Shown here piece by piece: positions 8,407-18,039 of a stretch of DNA of 64,000 nt (the first letter of the stretch is position 1; each line of letters begins with the position of its first letter). The stretch lies in NCBI RefSeq assembly GCF_024793945.1, contig NZ_JANUSD010000011.1, positions 150,661 through 214,660 on the forward strand. Reading direction: 5' to 3'. This DNA is from Emticicia fluvialis. GTDB taxonomy: Bacteria > Bacteroidota > Bacteroidia > Cytophagales > Spirosomataceae. A program made the translations under genes and the position numbers. The notes under the pieces were generated by a model. That model did not search any database, had not been told where the DNA came from, and saw only the letters and a list, made by a program, of their open reading frames with translations.

Positions 8407-9543
8407 ATGAAAAATCTTACAATTACACTTTCGATGCTTATTCTGGCATCTTCCTGCAGCACAGACGATGGTCAGAAGCAAGCTCAGGAGACGGAAAAAT
8501 TTCCTGTTACATCGCCCATCGCCATCGATACCACGCTTCCGATTGACTACGTGGCAGAGATTAACGCTGTTCAGAACGTAGAAATCAGAGCGAGAGTAAA
8601 AGGGTACCTGGACCACATCTATATTGACGAAGGCAAGTATGTAAAACAAGGCCAGCTATTGTTTACTATCAACAACCCTGAGCTGAACGAAAACATTGCC
8701 AAAGCATCAGCTGCGCTTAAAAGCACCATTACGGAGTTAAAAGCTACTGAACTTGAACTAAAGAATGTACGCCACCTGGTAGATAAAAATGTGGTTTCAA
8801 ATACAGAACTTGAAATGGCAAAAAATAAGGTTGATCTGGCCAAAGCCAAAGTGGAAGAAGCACAGGCCAACGAAACTTTTGCCAAAATACAACTATCATA
8901 TACGCAGGTTAAAGCACCTTTCAGTGGAATTGTAAACCGGATTCCGAACAAAACAGGAAGCCTGATAGAAGACGGCACGCTGCTTACAAGTATTTCTAAA
9001 AACGACGAAGTATTTGCCTACTTTGATGTGTCTGAAAAAGAATACCTGAATTATGCCAATGGCCTGAAAGCAGACCAGGAGCAATCTAAAAACGTAACCC
9101 TTATACTGGCCAACGGTGAGGAGCATCCGTTTAAAGGACGAATAGAAACCACTGAAGGTGAAATAGAACAAAGCACGGGCAATATAGCTTTCCGTGCCAG
9201 ATTCAGTAACCCCGACAAGATTCTGAAACACGGTGCCAGCGGTAAAGTACGTTTGCTAAGAAAATACAAAAAAGCACTGATTATTCCGCAGAAAGCCACT
9301 TTCGAAATTCAGGATAAGATGTATGTCTATGTCATTGACAAAAGTAATAAGGTCAAGATAAAGCCCATTACAACCAACAGCCGGATGCCTCACTTCTATA
9401 TCATAGATTCGGGTTTGTCGCCTGATGACAAGATTATCTACGAAGGTATCCAGAATATCAAAGACGGCATGACCGTTGAACCACAGTTTGTGGAAATGAA
9501 CGAAATATCAAAAGACCTTGTGGCCAACAATGCCATAAAATAA
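8407..9543 (+). CDS. RND efflux periplasmic adaptor (membrane fusion protein), lipoprotein
   Basis: This is the AcrA/MexA-type adaptor that links the inner-membrane pump to the outer-membrane channel. The N-terminus is a lipoprotein signal ending in LASSC, with the lipidated Cys at about residue 17. A barrel-sandwich hybrid domain follows (RARVKGYLDHIYIDEGKYVKQGQ), then an alpha-helical hairpin with a heptad-rich stretch (about 90-150). After it come the second lipoyl half (APFSGIVNRI), a beta-barrel and a membrane-proximal domain. The ATG at 8401 is two codons earlier (MFMKN); I prefer 8407 because it gives a normal signal start. The gene lies 11 bases before the pump gene, so adaptor, pump and channel form one operon. 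Confidence 0.93.
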   Translation: MKNLTITLSMLILASSCSTDDGQKQAQETEKFPVTSPIAIDTTLPIDYVAEINAVQNVEIRARVKGYLDHIYIDEGKYVKQGQLLFTINNPELNENIAKASAALKSTITELKATELELKNVRHLVDKNVVSNTELEMAKNKVDLAKAKVEEAQANETFAKIQLSYTQVKAPFSGIVNRIPNKTGSLIEDGTLLTSISKNDEVFAYFDVSEKEYLNYANGLKADQEQSKNVTLILANGEEHPFKGRIETTEGEIEQSTGNIAFRARFSNPDKILKHGASGKVRLLRKYKKALIIPQKATFEIQDKMYVYVIDKSNKVKIKPITTNSRMPHFYIIDSGLSPDDKIIYEGIQNIKDGMTVEPQFVEMNEISKDLVANNAIK

Positions 9544-9554
9544 CCCTGATACAC

Positions 9555-12500
9555 ATGTTTACAAATTTTATTAACCGACCGGTTCTGTCGTTGGTTATAT
9601 CTATATTTATTGTATTGCTGGGGGTTCTGGCTATGATTGGCCTGCCTATTACACAGTATCCGGACATTGCCCCTCCGGCCGTTTCAGTTATAACCAAGTA
9701 CACCGGTGCTAATGCCGAAGTGTGCGCCAAAGCCGTAGTAATGCCCCTTGAAAGAGCCATTAACGGGGTGCCGGGTATGACCTACATGACCTCCATGTCT
9801 GGTAACGACGGAACCAGCATCATACAGGTATATTTTGAAGTAGGTACCGACCCCGACGTGGCAGCCGTAAACGTACAGAACCGCGTTACAACCGTATTGG
9901 ACGAATTACCCGAAGAGGTAATTAAAGCCGGAGTATCAACCGAAAAAGAAGTAAACAGTATGTTGATGTACATCAACCTGATTAGTTCTGACACCTCGCT
10001 TGACGAAAAATTCATTTATAATTTTGCCGATATAAACGTTTTGGCCGAACTTAAACGAATTGACGGCGTAGGTTTTGTTGATATTATGGGCTCGCGCGAA
10101 TACGCCATGCGTGTATGGCTGAAACCCGCCCGCATGGATGCCTATGAGATTTCGGCCGAAGACATCATCAAGGCGCTAAAAGAGCAGAATGTTGAAGCAG
10201 CCCCCGGTAAAATAGGTGAGAGTTCCGGTCGCCAGTCGCAATCATTACAATATGTATTGCGCTACACAGGTAAGATGACCAAAAAAGAACAGTATGAAAA
10301 TATTGTGATTAAGGCTTCTGAGAACGGTGAACTGCTTCGCCTGAAAGACGTGGCCGACTTAGAATTTGGTTCGTTAGATTACGACGTGCTTTCAAAGGAA
10401 AACGGCAAACCATCAGCCGCCATTGTTTTAAAACAAAGACCGGGCTCAAATGCCAGTGAGGTAATTGCCAATATCAAATCCCGTCTCGAATTCCTGAAAG
10501 AAACAACATTTCCGCCGGGCATGACCTACACCATCAGTTATGATGTTTCTCGCTTTCTAGATGCATCAATTCATGAAGTAATCAAAACCCTGATTGAGGC
10601 TTTTATTCTGGTAGCCATTGTCGTGTTCCTGTTCCTGCAAGACTTCCGCTCTACCCTTATTCCGGTGCTGGCGGTTCCTGTTTCTCTGGTAGGTACTTTT
10701 GCTTTTATGCAATTGTTTGGCTTCTCTATTAACCTTCTTACCCTGTTTGCATTGGTGCTTGCCATTGGTATTGTAGTAGATAACGCCATTGTTGTGGTAG
10801 AAGGCGTGCATGCCAAAATGGAAGAAAAACATATTGGCCCCAAAGAAGCCACCATTGAGTCGATGGGTGAAATCAGCAGTGCCATCATTGCCATTACATT
10901 GGTTATGTCGGCCGTGTTTGTGCCGGTGGCCTTTCTTTCCGGCCCGGTGGGTGTATTTTACCGGCAGTTCTCGGTCACAATGGCTATTTCCATTGTTATT
11001 TCGGGTGTAAATGCGCTTACGCTTACCCCCGCGCTATGTGCATTGATGCTGAAAAACCCACATCTTGAAAAGAAAAAAAGCAATCTACTGACGCGTTTCT
11101 TTGATGGCTTCAACCGGAGCTACGATAAACTTTCTGACAAATACAAAACACTTCTCGGCCTTATTGCTAACCGCAGGCTCGTAACCGTACTTGTTCTGGG
11201 TGCCTTTTGTGTGGCCACCTGGGGCGTGGGCAAGGTGCTGCCTACCAGCTTTATACCTACCGAAGACCAGGGCACCGTTTATGTAAACGTAACTACACCG
11301 GCAGGGGCTACGCTTGAGCGCACAGAAGAAGTAATGAATGAAATAGACCGCATTGCGCAGAAACTTCCAGAGGTTGAATCCATCTCAAGCCTGTCTGGCT
11401 TTAGTATGATGACCGACGGTGTAGGTGCGTCGTTCGGTATGAGTACCATCAACCTGAAATCCTGGAGCGAAAGAAAAGCTACTGCTGACGACATCATTGC
11501 GCAACTGGTAGAAAAAACCAAACACATTAAAGGTGCCGAGATTCAGTTCTTTCCGCCTCCTGCTGTGCCAGGTTTTGGTAATGCCAGTGGTTTTGAAATG
11601 CGACTGCTTGATAAAACCGGTACCGGTAACCTGCAAAGAACAGCAGAAGTAACAGAATCCTTTATGGAAGAGCTCCGTAAACGGCCTGAGATAAAAGAAG
11701 TGTTCTCCAGCTTCAACCCTAATTTCCCGCAGTATCTTATTCATATTGATCAGGATATGGCCGCCAAAAAGGGCATTTCGGTTGATAACGCCATGAGCAA
11801 TCTGCAGTCGCTCATTGGTAGTTTTTATGCTACTAACTTCATTCTCTATGGGCAGATGTACAAAGTAATGATTCAGGCTGACCCTAAGTATCGCGCCCAG
11901 CCAGATGATATCATGAAGTTACGTATCAAGAATAAAAATGGTGAAATGGTACCTTACTCCATTTTCAGCCGTATTGAACGCATTTACGGTCCTGAACAGC
12001 TCACTCGATACAACATGTATTTTTCAGCGATGTTAAACGGCGAGTCTGCCGACGGCTACAGTAGTGGTGATGCCATCCGCGCTATTGAAGAAGTGGCGAA
12101 AGAAAAACTTCCGCGTGGATACTCCTACGAATGGTCGGGAATGACACGCGAAGAGGTATTATCCGGCAATCAGGTAATTTACATCTTTATCATCTGTCTC
12201 ATCTTTGTTTACTTATTGCTGGCTGCTCAGTACGAGAGCTTCATGCTGCCTTTGCCTGTTATTCTTTCATTACCTGTGGGGGTATTCGGCTCGTTGTTCT
12301 TCTTATTCCTTTTCGGGCTTGAAAACAACATTTATGCACAGGTGGCCATGGTAATGCTCATAGGTTTGCTGGGCAAAAACGCCATCCTGATTGTTGAGTT
12401 TGCCGTATTGCAACAAAAAGAGGGCAAATCTGTACTGGAGGCTGCCATTGGTGGTGCAGTAGCCCGTTTCAGGCCAATCCTCATGACCTCCTTTGCCTTT

Positions 12501-12707
12501 GTGGCAGGTTTAATTCCGCTTATGTTTGCTTCCGGTGCAGGTGCTATTGGTAACAAAACCATTGGTACTGCGGCTGCCGGGGGTATGCTTTTCGGAACCA
12601 TTTTTGGGGTAATAGTCATTCCGGGGCTGTACATCATCTTTGCAGGTACATTTAATCGTAACAAAAAAGCTAAAAAAATCACTGAAGAAGCTTATGCCGA
12701 AGCCTAA
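9555..12707 (+). CDS. RND multidrug efflux pump, HAE1/AcrB type
   Basis: This 1050-residue inner-membrane pump has the usual twelve transmembrane helices and two large periplasmic loops, and the first helix begins at about residue 9. Blocks typical of hydrophobe/amphiphile exporters are present, including PDIAPPAVSVITKYTGA and GMTYMTSMSGNDGTS. The TM4 proton-relay segment reads GIVVDNAIVVVE: Asp409 matches AcrB Asp407, but AcrB Asp408 is replaced by Asn410. The TM10 lysine is kept in GKNAILIVEFA. It should export amphiphilic compounds driven by protons; the substrate cannot be read from sequence. The stop overlaps the start of the outer-membrane factor gene by 14 bases. Confidence 0.95.
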   Translation: MFTNFINRPVLSLVISIFIVLLGVLAMIGLPITQYPDIAPPAVSVITKYTGANAEVCAKAVVMPLERAINGVPGMTYMTSMSGNDGTSIIQVYFEVGTDPDVAAVNVQNRVTTVLDELPEEVIKAGVSTEKEVNSMLMYINLISSDTSLDEKFIYNFADINVLAELKRIDGVGFVDIMGSREYAMRVWLKPARMDAYEISAEDIIKALKEQNVEAAPGKIGESSGRQSQSLQYVLRYTGKMTKKEQYENIVIKASENGELLRLKDVADLEFGSLDYDVLSKENGKPSAAIVLKQRPGSNASEVIANIKSRLEFLKETTFPPGMTYTISYDVSRFLDASIHEVIKTLIEAFILVAIVVFLFLQDFRSTLIPVLAVPVSLVGTFAFMQLFGFSINLLTLFALVLAIGIVVDNAIVVVEGVHAKMEEKHIGPKEATIESMGEISSAIIAITLVMSAVFVPVAFLSGPVGVFYRQFSVTMAISIVISGVNALTLTPALCALMLKNPHLEKKKSNLLTRFFDGFNRSYDKLSDKYKTLLGLIANRRLVTVLVLGAFCVATWGVGKVLPTSFIPTEDQGTVYVNVTTPAGATLERTEEVMNEIDRIAQKLPEVESISSLSGFSMMTDGVGASFGMSTINLKSWSERKATADDIIAQLVEKTKHIKGAEIQFFPPPAVPGFGNASGFEMRLLDKTGTGNLQRTAEVTESFMEELRKRPEIKEVFSSFNPNFPQYLIHIDQDMAAKKGISVDNAMSNLQSLIGSFYATNFILYGQMYKVMIQADPKYRAQPDDIMKLRIKNKNGEMVPYSIFSRIERIYGPEQLTRYNMYFSAMLNGESADGYSSGDAIRAIEEVAKEKLPRGYSYEWSGMTREEVLSGNQVIYIFIICLIFVYLLLAAQYESFMLPLPVILSLPVGVFGSLFFLFLFGLENNIYAQVAMVMLIGLLGKNAILIVEFAVLQQKEGKSVLEAAIGGAVARFRPILMTSFAFVAGLIPLMFASGAGAIGNKTIGTAAAGGMLFGTIFGVIVIPGLYIIFAGTFNRNKKAKKITEEAYAEA

Positions 12708-14139
12708 ATATATTTACACGCTCATGGCAGCTGTCTTATTAGGCGGCTGCAAAATAAAACAGAATTTACCAGACCAAAAACCAGTAAACCTACCACAGCA
12801 ATTCAGTGCCAAAGCCGGGGCAGATGCCCACAAACTGGCCACTCTGAATGAGTTTTTTAACGACCCTGCCCTTACTGCCCTGATAGACACAGCGCTTAAG
12901 AATAATTTTGATTTGCAGGTGGCCCTTCAAAATATTGAGTTGGCGCGTGCGGGGGTACGTTTCACACAGGGTATTGACAGACCTGATTTATCCGCTGCAC
13001 TGTCGGTGGGTTCACGTAAGTTCGGTAATTATACAATTGATGGCGTAGGTAACTACGACACCCAGTTTTCTACGAATCTGGATAGCAAGCAAAAGTTGCC
13101 TTCACCCAGCATCCCCGATTTTTTCGTGGGCTTACAGTCATCATGGGAAGTTGACTTATGGGGCAAGCTGAAAAGTAAGAAGAAAGCAGCAGCAGCGCGG
13201 TTTATTGCCAGTGAACACGGCCGCAATCTGGTGGTAACCTCAATGGTTGCTGAAATTGCCGACGCCTATTTTGAATTATTGATTCTTGACAACGAACTGA
13301 AAATACTTGAAGATAACATCCGTCTGCAACAGGAAGCGCTGGATATTGTAAAAGTAATGAAACAGGCCGGTGAAGCCAATCAGTTGGGTGTAGAACTGAT
13401 GAGCGCCCAGTTGTTGAGCTCACAATCTTTAAAAATTGAGGTAAAACAGAAAATTATTGAAAACGAAAGCCGGATTAATTTCTTATCCGGCAGGTTCCCG
13501 CAACCAATTGCACGAAGGGCTGCAGCCTGGGAGACAGTAGTTCCACCAAAACTATCGGCTGGCATTCCTTCACAATTACTTGAAAACCGACCCGATATAA
13601 AACAGGCCGAGTTTGATTTAATAGCCGCCGATGCCAACATATATTCAGCCAAGGCAGCATTTTACCCGTCGCTCAACATCAATGGCAGTATGGGTTTGCA
13701 GGCATTCAGGGCAGCGGTACTTTTTAATCCGGGTTCGTTTGCCTACAATGTGGCCGGTGGTTTGTTTGCACCATTATTGAACAGACGCCAGCTGATTGCC
13801 GAGTTGATGGCATCTGAGGCAGACCAGAAAATTGCCTACACTAATTACAGAAAAACAATTGTGAATAGTTTTACTGAGGTATATAACTACCTGAATCTGA
13901 TTGAGAATACCAATGAGATGTATGAGTTGAAATCGAAAGAGGTAGAAGTATTGAAAGTAACCATCAACACATCGGTAGAATTATTCAAGTTTGGCAGAGC
14001 TACTTATCTGGAGGTAATTACGGCACAAAAAAATGCCTTGCAGGCGCAAATAGAACTAATTAACCTGCGTAAAAGTCAGTTTGAAGGTGTCATCGGGCTT
14101 TACAGGGCTTTAGGTGGCGGATGGAAGAGCGTAATATAA
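12694..14139 (+). CDS. RND efflux outer-membrane factor (TolC/OprM/NodT family), lipoprotein
   Basis: This third part of the tripartite pump forms the outer-membrane channel. I choose ATG 12694 because it gives a lipoprotein signal (KYIYTLMAAVLLGGC, Cys about residue 18). The upstream in-frame starts would bury this signal behind a lysine-rich leader. Two OEP repeats follow, each with long periplasmic helices: LIDTALKNNFDLQVALQNIELA at the start of the first, and NRPDIKQAEFDLIAADANIYSA at the start of the second. The 481-residue length is normal. The gene overlaps the pump gene by 14 bases, showing translational coupling. Confidence 0.93.
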   Translation: MPKPKYIYTLMAAVLLGGCKIKQNLPDQKPVNLPQQFSAKAGADAHKLATLNEFFNDPALTALIDTALKNNFDLQVALQNIELARAGVRFTQGIDRPDLSAALSVGSRKFGNYTIDGVGNYDTQFSTNLDSKQKLPSPSIPDFFVGLQSSWEVDLWGKLKSKKKAAAARFIASEHGRNLVVTSMVAEIADAYFELLILDNELKILEDNIRLQQEALDIVKVMKQAGEANQLGVELMSAQLLSSQSLKIEVKQKIIENESRINFLSGRFPQPIARRAAAWETVVPPKLSAGIPSQLLENRPDIKQAEFDLIAADANIYSAKAAFYPSLNINGSMGLQAFRAAVLFNPGSFAYNVAGGLFAPLLNRRQLIAELMASEADQKIAYTNYRKTIVNSFTEVYNYLNLIENTNEMYELKSKEVEVLKVTINTSVELFKFGRATYLEVITAQKNALQAQIELINLRKSQFEGVIGLYRALGGGWKSVI

Positions 14140-14140
14140 T

Positions 14141-14194
14141 TAACCCCACCCGACCCCTCCCCCATTAACGGGGAAGGGCCGGGGGATGGGGTTA
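14141..14194. repeat. GC-rich imperfect palindrome between convergent genes
   Basis: TAACCCCACCCGACCCCTCC is mirrored by a G-rich arm ending GGGGGATGGGGTTA, around the centre CATTAACGGGG. It lies between the stops of the convergent efflux and receptor genes. Palindromes of this composition are dispersed in many Bacteroidota genomes, and it may also act as a transcription stop or RNA stabiliser. Confidence 0.7.
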
Positions 14195-14197
14195 TCA

Positions 14198-16630
14198 TCA
14201 GGCCTTCACACGTTTCTGCTCACTTTCTGAACCGCCGCTCTGGCGTAATTTCAGGTTTTGCCCCTTATTGAATCTAAACGAAAAAGATAACGTTACCACA
14301 CGGGTATCTAAATAACTGAACCAGCTTGCTGCTGCATTTTTGATGTTGCGGATGTCGCCTCCCACCTGATTGGTGTAAAAAACATCGTTTATGTTCAGTT
14401 TTAATGTACCCTTGTCTTTCATTATTTTGGTAGAAACCCCTGCCCTGACCGAGCCGATAGGAATTACCAGAAACTGACCAGACAATACTTTGGTCTGATA
14501 CGACCCTGCCAGTTCGGCACTCCATTTTTTGTTAATTGTAAACTGATTGGTAGGTACTGCAACCCAAAACCAGCGCGACTCGTTCAGGGTTTCAGTATAA
14601 ATAGGCCCTTCAAATGTATTATTAAGATAGGCCGTATACAGTTGCACGGTCCACCACTTGGTAACAGGATAAGAGCCGTTCAATTCTATCCCATAAGATA
14701 CCTGTTTCGCAAAATTGCCGGGCCGGCTATAATAGATATTGCCCCTTTGCTCGTTGGTCTCCGAAATCACATTCTCAATTTTGCTATACTGAAGCGTTGC
14801 TGTAACAAAACTGTTGTAAGTATAAGATAACTCAAAATTATAAGAAAACGTAGGCTGCAAAAACGGATTACCACCGTAATACGTAAATCTGTCCATCGGA
14901 TACGTAAACGGATTCATGTCTTTATAATTCGGGCGGTCTATTCGTCGGCCGATAGAAAGCCCAACTACATGCTTTGAGGCAGAATCTAGCCTGTACTGTG
15001 TATAAAAGGTAGGAAACAGATTGGTGTAGTTTCGTTTGAACGACGAATCTTTCACTACTATGTTCCCCAATTGGTTGCCCGTTATGTTGGTATTTTCAAC
15101 ACGTAAACCTAACTGCACCGATATTTTCTTAAAATCTCTGGAGTAGTTGGCATACACTGCATTGATGTTTTCCTTATACTGAAAATTATTAGAGAATGTA
15201 TAATTGGGCTGCTGTTGTCCGTCTGCCACATCATAAAAATCGGCAATGTTGCCTGTTTTTACAAAACTGGTTTTTGCCCCGGTTTCTACCCTGCCACCTT
15301 TTGTTAACGGATGCAGATAATCTACTTTAAGCACTCTGATGCTTATGTCAGAAGGTAAATTTGAAGCCAGAATGGTCTTGCCGGCAAGGCTTCCGTCAGG
15401 GTTCAGATTACTGTTTTCAAGCACCTGTTCAATGCTTGACTTATACACAATATTATCTACATTAGCCGATAGCTCTCTGCCCTTACTATTCAGCTGATGC
15501 GTCATATTCAGGTTTATGCTGCCATTTTTAAATAAAATATCCATAGGATTATAGGCATCTACCAAACCGGTAATACTGCCCTGTCCGTCTCTGATAACCG
15601 CCGTATTTTTCACATTCCGGCTCGATGGGTTAATGAAACCACTTAATGCTATACCCAGCGTAGTTTTTTTGGTTACGTAATAATCGGTGCCAATTCTCAG
15701 ATTACGGCTTCCGTTCGACGGCCGGATGTATGAATTCTGAACAAAGGTTGAACTCAGCTGACCTGCATCAGTGAAATATTTGCGGGTAATAGTCAAATCC
15801 TGATAGGTATTGTTCTGATTAACACTCAGATTAGAGAAGAAATTGAATTGATTGATGCGGTAGTTGAAATTGAAACTGTTGTTGGTACGCAGGTTCTGGC
15901 CCTGCCCATAAGACAGATTCAAACCACCATTCATACCTTTGGCTACATTTTTCTTCAAGCGAATGTTGATAACCCCCGAATTACCGGCTGCATCATATTT
16001 AGCCGGTGGATTAGGCATGATTTCGATAGATTCAATAGTAGAAGATGGAATAGTACGCAGGAAATTGGCCAAGTCTGCAGCCGACAAATAAGTGGGCTTG
16101 TCATCAACAAATACTACTACGCCGCTTTTACCTCGTAAAGATATATTTCCGTTCACATCTACCATTACACCCGGGGCTTTTTCAAGCACCTCAAGCGATG
16201 TTACCCCTGCATTGCTTATCAGGGCATCGGGGTTAACAACGGTTCGGTCAATTTTTTGAACCACAAAAGCCTTTTGAGCTGTAATGGCTACTTCCTGCAA
16301 TTGGTTGTCGCTGTCAGCAAGGGTAATGGTACCCAGATCAAGAGTTGGGCTTTGGCCGCTTAGAATAATTTTATCTGAAACAAACTTAGCCATACCTACA
16401 AAACTAACTGAGATTTCGAGGGAATCGTATCTCAGTTTTTCAAATTCAAACTTACCATCAGCATCTGTAAAAGTAGATTTTACGATAACGCCCTTCGGGA
16501 ATTTCGATAACATAACTGTTGCCCCGACAATGGCTTCATTTTTACTGGTCTTTACAGTACCCTTAATGTTTCCGTTTTGTGCGGTTGCCGTAATGCTGAC
16601 GAATAATAATAGTAATAGCTTTTTAATCAT
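14198..16630 (-). CDS. Outer-membrane beta-barrel receptor (TonB-receptor-like, PF14905 type)
   Basis: This 810-residue outer-membrane protein starts with a Sec signal (MIKKLLLLLFVSITATAQ). A carboxypeptidase-regulatory-like beta-sandwich follows (about 20-105, GNIKGTVKTSKNEAIVGATV). Next come a TonB-plug-like region (about 110-230, with GVTSLEVLEKAPGVMVD, LRGKSGVVVFVDD and NPPAKYDAAGNSGVINIRLKK) and a long barrel to the end. This is the layout of Bacteroidota outer-membrane beta-barrel proteins that resemble TonB receptors. No TonB box is clear. No SusD partner is present, so it is not a classic polysaccharide-utilisation pair. The ligand is unknown. It lies downstream of a 44-residue membrane peptide and an AraC regulator on the same strand. 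Confidence 0.85.
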   Translation of the reverse strand: MIKKLLLLLFVSITATAQNGNIKGTVKTSKNEAIVGATVMLSKFPKGVIVKSTFTDADGKFEFEKLRYDSLEISVSFVGMAKFVSDKIILSGQSPTLDLGTITLADSDNQLQEVAITAQKAFVVQKIDRTVVNPDALISNAGVTSLEVLEKAPGVMVDVNGNISLRGKSGVVVFVDDKPTYLSAADLANFLRTIPSSTIESIEIMPNPPAKYDAAGNSGVINIRLKKNVAKGMNGGLNLSYGQGQNLRTNNSFNFNYRINQFNFFSNLSVNQNNTYQDLTITRKYFTDAGQLSSTFVQNSYIRPSNGSRNLRIGTDYYVTKKTTLGIALSGFINPSSRNVKNTAVIRDGQGSITGLVDAYNPMDILFKNGSINLNMTHQLNSKGRELSANVDNIVYKSSIEQVLENSNLNPDGSLAGKTILASNLPSDISIRVLKVDYLHPLTKGGRVETGAKTSFVKTGNIADFYDVADGQQQPNYTFSNNFQYKENINAVYANYSRDFKKISVQLGLRVENTNITGNQLGNIVVKDSSFKRNYTNLFPTFYTQYRLDSASKHVVGLSIGRRIDRPNYKDMNPFTYPMDRFTYYGGNPFLQPTFSYNFELSYTYNSFVTATLQYSKIENVISETNEQRGNIYYSRPGNFAKQVSYGIELNGSYPVTKWWTVQLYTAYLNNTFEGPIYTETLNESRWFWVAVPTNQFTINKKWSAELAGSYQTKVLSGQFLVIPIGSVRAGVSTKIMKDKGTLKLNINDVFYTNQVGGDIRNIKNAAASWFSYLDTRVVTLSFSFRFNKGQNLKLRQSGGSESEQKRVKA

Positions 16631-16680
16631 AATGTATGGTGTGTGTTTAACGTTAGTAATGCTATAAATGTGGCTTATGC

Positions 16681-16815
16681 TTAATTAAGTACAGCAAACA
16701 GCCATTGGCCCGTGGCATAGCCGGCTTTGAATATTACAATGGTGCAGTACACAATTGAAATAACCAACAGAACCCTGAAAGTTTTGGATTGAAGAAACGC
16801 TTCTTGCTTTTTCAT
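16681..16815 (-). CDS. Predicted 44-residue single-pass membrane peptide
   Basis: The frame opens at ATG 16815 and stops at TAA 16681-16683, giving 44 residues. A basic start (MKKQEAFLQSKTFR) is followed by one hydrophobic helix (VLLVISIVYCTIVIF, about 15-29) and the tail KAGYATGQWLFAVLN. A promoter candidate, TTG-N17-TACCTTTG, sits 38 bases upstream. The stop is 50 bases before the receptor start, so it probably leads the receptor transcript. I do not recognise the family. Support comes from the charge/hydrophobicity pattern and the promoter, not from homology. Confidence 0.6.
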   Translation of the reverse strand: MKKQEAFLQSKTFRVLLVISIVYCTIVIFKAGYATGQWLFAVLN

Positions 16816-16852
16816 AATTAGTAAGATTTTAGGATTAGTAAAATTTTGTACC

Positions 16853-16880
16853 CAAAGGTATCAATTGCCCCGTAAATCAA
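16853..16880 (-). promoter_or_regulatory. Promoter candidate for the small peptide and receptor
   Basis: On the minus strand TTG (16880-16878) is followed after 17 bases by TACCTTTG (16860-16853), an exact -7 TAnnTTTG match. Transcription would start near 16846, leaving a leader of about 30 bases. Confidence 0.5.
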
Positions 16881-16943
16881 TTTGTCAAATTCTGCTAATT
16901 CGTACTTTACATCTTTAAAATGCCGCTATCTGGCTTTGAAAGA

Positions 16944-17846
16944 CTAAGTACGCTTTCCTTTTAAAAATGCTGATGGCGGGAAACCGAAATATCTTTTAAA
17001 TGCCTTACTGAAGGTGTGTATATCGGCAAAGCCTGATTGCGTTGCTGCTTCTGATACAGCGTACCTGTGTTGCAGTAAAATACTTTTGCCAAATTCCAGC
17101 CGTTTTTTAATGATATACTGGTTGGGCGACATCCCAAAAACAGCCTTGAAAAGACGGTAAAAATGGTATTCTGAAAGGCAGGCCTCTTGTGCAATAGTTT
17201 TGATTGACAAAGGCAACATAAAGCAGGCGTTTATATAATCTCGTCCTTTTTGCACACGCCGGTACAAATCCTTTCTGGTATCTGGTTTTACGCCTGGTAT
17301 AGCCCGCAGGTGTCTGAAAACCGGAAGCTGGTCTTGTATAATCTTTTCGGCAATAGTGTAAAAGAACTCATCAGAAATACTATCCTGCTCAGCTAACCCA
17401 CTTCGAACAGTTGCCGTAAGTTGTCTTAAGTAATGCCCAAGCTGGGTTTCATTATCCCGATAACCGCTTTCAAAAAAGTGAGCCGAAACAAAAAAATTGC
17501 CCAGTTCTGCATCACTAAAGGCCGTATCAGGTCGTTTCCAACCGGCAATAACTTCGGCTATCAGCCGGGGGCTTATATTAATGCAAATACCTTTTACGTT
17601 TCGGTTCTCATCAACCTCAACCTTGCCTTCGCAGGTGTCGTTAGTTAGCAGATAATCACCTGCTGCAATAGGGTAGCTATGTCCGTTCAGCTGATACCTC
17701 TCAATGCCTTCAACCACATACTTGATGGCAAACCCTTCCGATTTTACGGGCTCATAAAATTGCCTTAATGATGAGAAAACTAACGAATTACCATTCATTT
17801 TCACTACATCAAGGGTGTTTCCATCTTCATTAAACAAATGAATCAT
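16944..17846 (-). CDS. AraC family transcriptional regulator
   Basis: This 300-residue regulator has an N-terminal cupin-like sensing region (about 40-160, with GDYLLTNDTCEGKVEV) and a C-terminal double helix-turn-helix at about 200-300. The latter includes IKTIAQEACLSEYHFYRLFK, GMSPNQYIIKKRLEFGK and the second helix pair ending in FSKAFKRYFGFPPSAF. It is cytoplasmic with no membrane segment. It lies upstream of, and in the same direction as, the small peptide and receptor, which are natural candidates for its targets (inference). It is divergent from the Fe-S protein gene, with 233 bases between the starts. Confidence 0.9.
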   Translation of the reverse strand: MIHLFNEDGNTLDVVKMNGNSLVFSSLRQFYEPVKSEGFAIKYVVEGIERYQLNGHSYPIAAGDYLLTNDTCEGKVEVDENRNVKGICINISPRLIAEVIAGWKRPDTAFSDAELGNFFVSAHFFESGYRDNETQLGHYLRQLTATVRSGLAEQDSISDEFFYTIAEKIIQDQLPVFRHLRAIPGVKPDTRKDLYRRVQKGRDYINACFMLPLSIKTIAQEACLSEYHFYRLFKAVFGMSPNQYIIKKRLEFGKSILLQHRYAVSEAATQSGFADIHTFSKAFKRYFGFPPSAFLKGKRT

Positions 17847-18008
17847 AGGCTCGCAGGTTCAATACGCAACAAATAAACATGGATAATGACCCGATGCCAG
17901 GCTTTTTTTGATAAAAGGCTGTTTTTGTAGAAGAATGACATAACAAATCAGCAGACTTTTATTGGCAGCATACTTAACTGCACATTTTAATAATATTTTG
18001 CTCTATTA

Positions 18009-18039
18009 TTGCAAATATTATGCAAGCATACTATTTTTG
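18009..18039 (+). promoter_or_regulatory. Promoter candidate for the Fe-S protein operon
   Basis: TTG (18009-18011), a 20-base spacer and TATTTTTG (18032-18039) fit the Bacteroidota -33/-7 consensus. The predicted transcript would start near 18046. That places ATG 18020 outside the transcript and supports the start at 18080. Confidence 0.6.
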
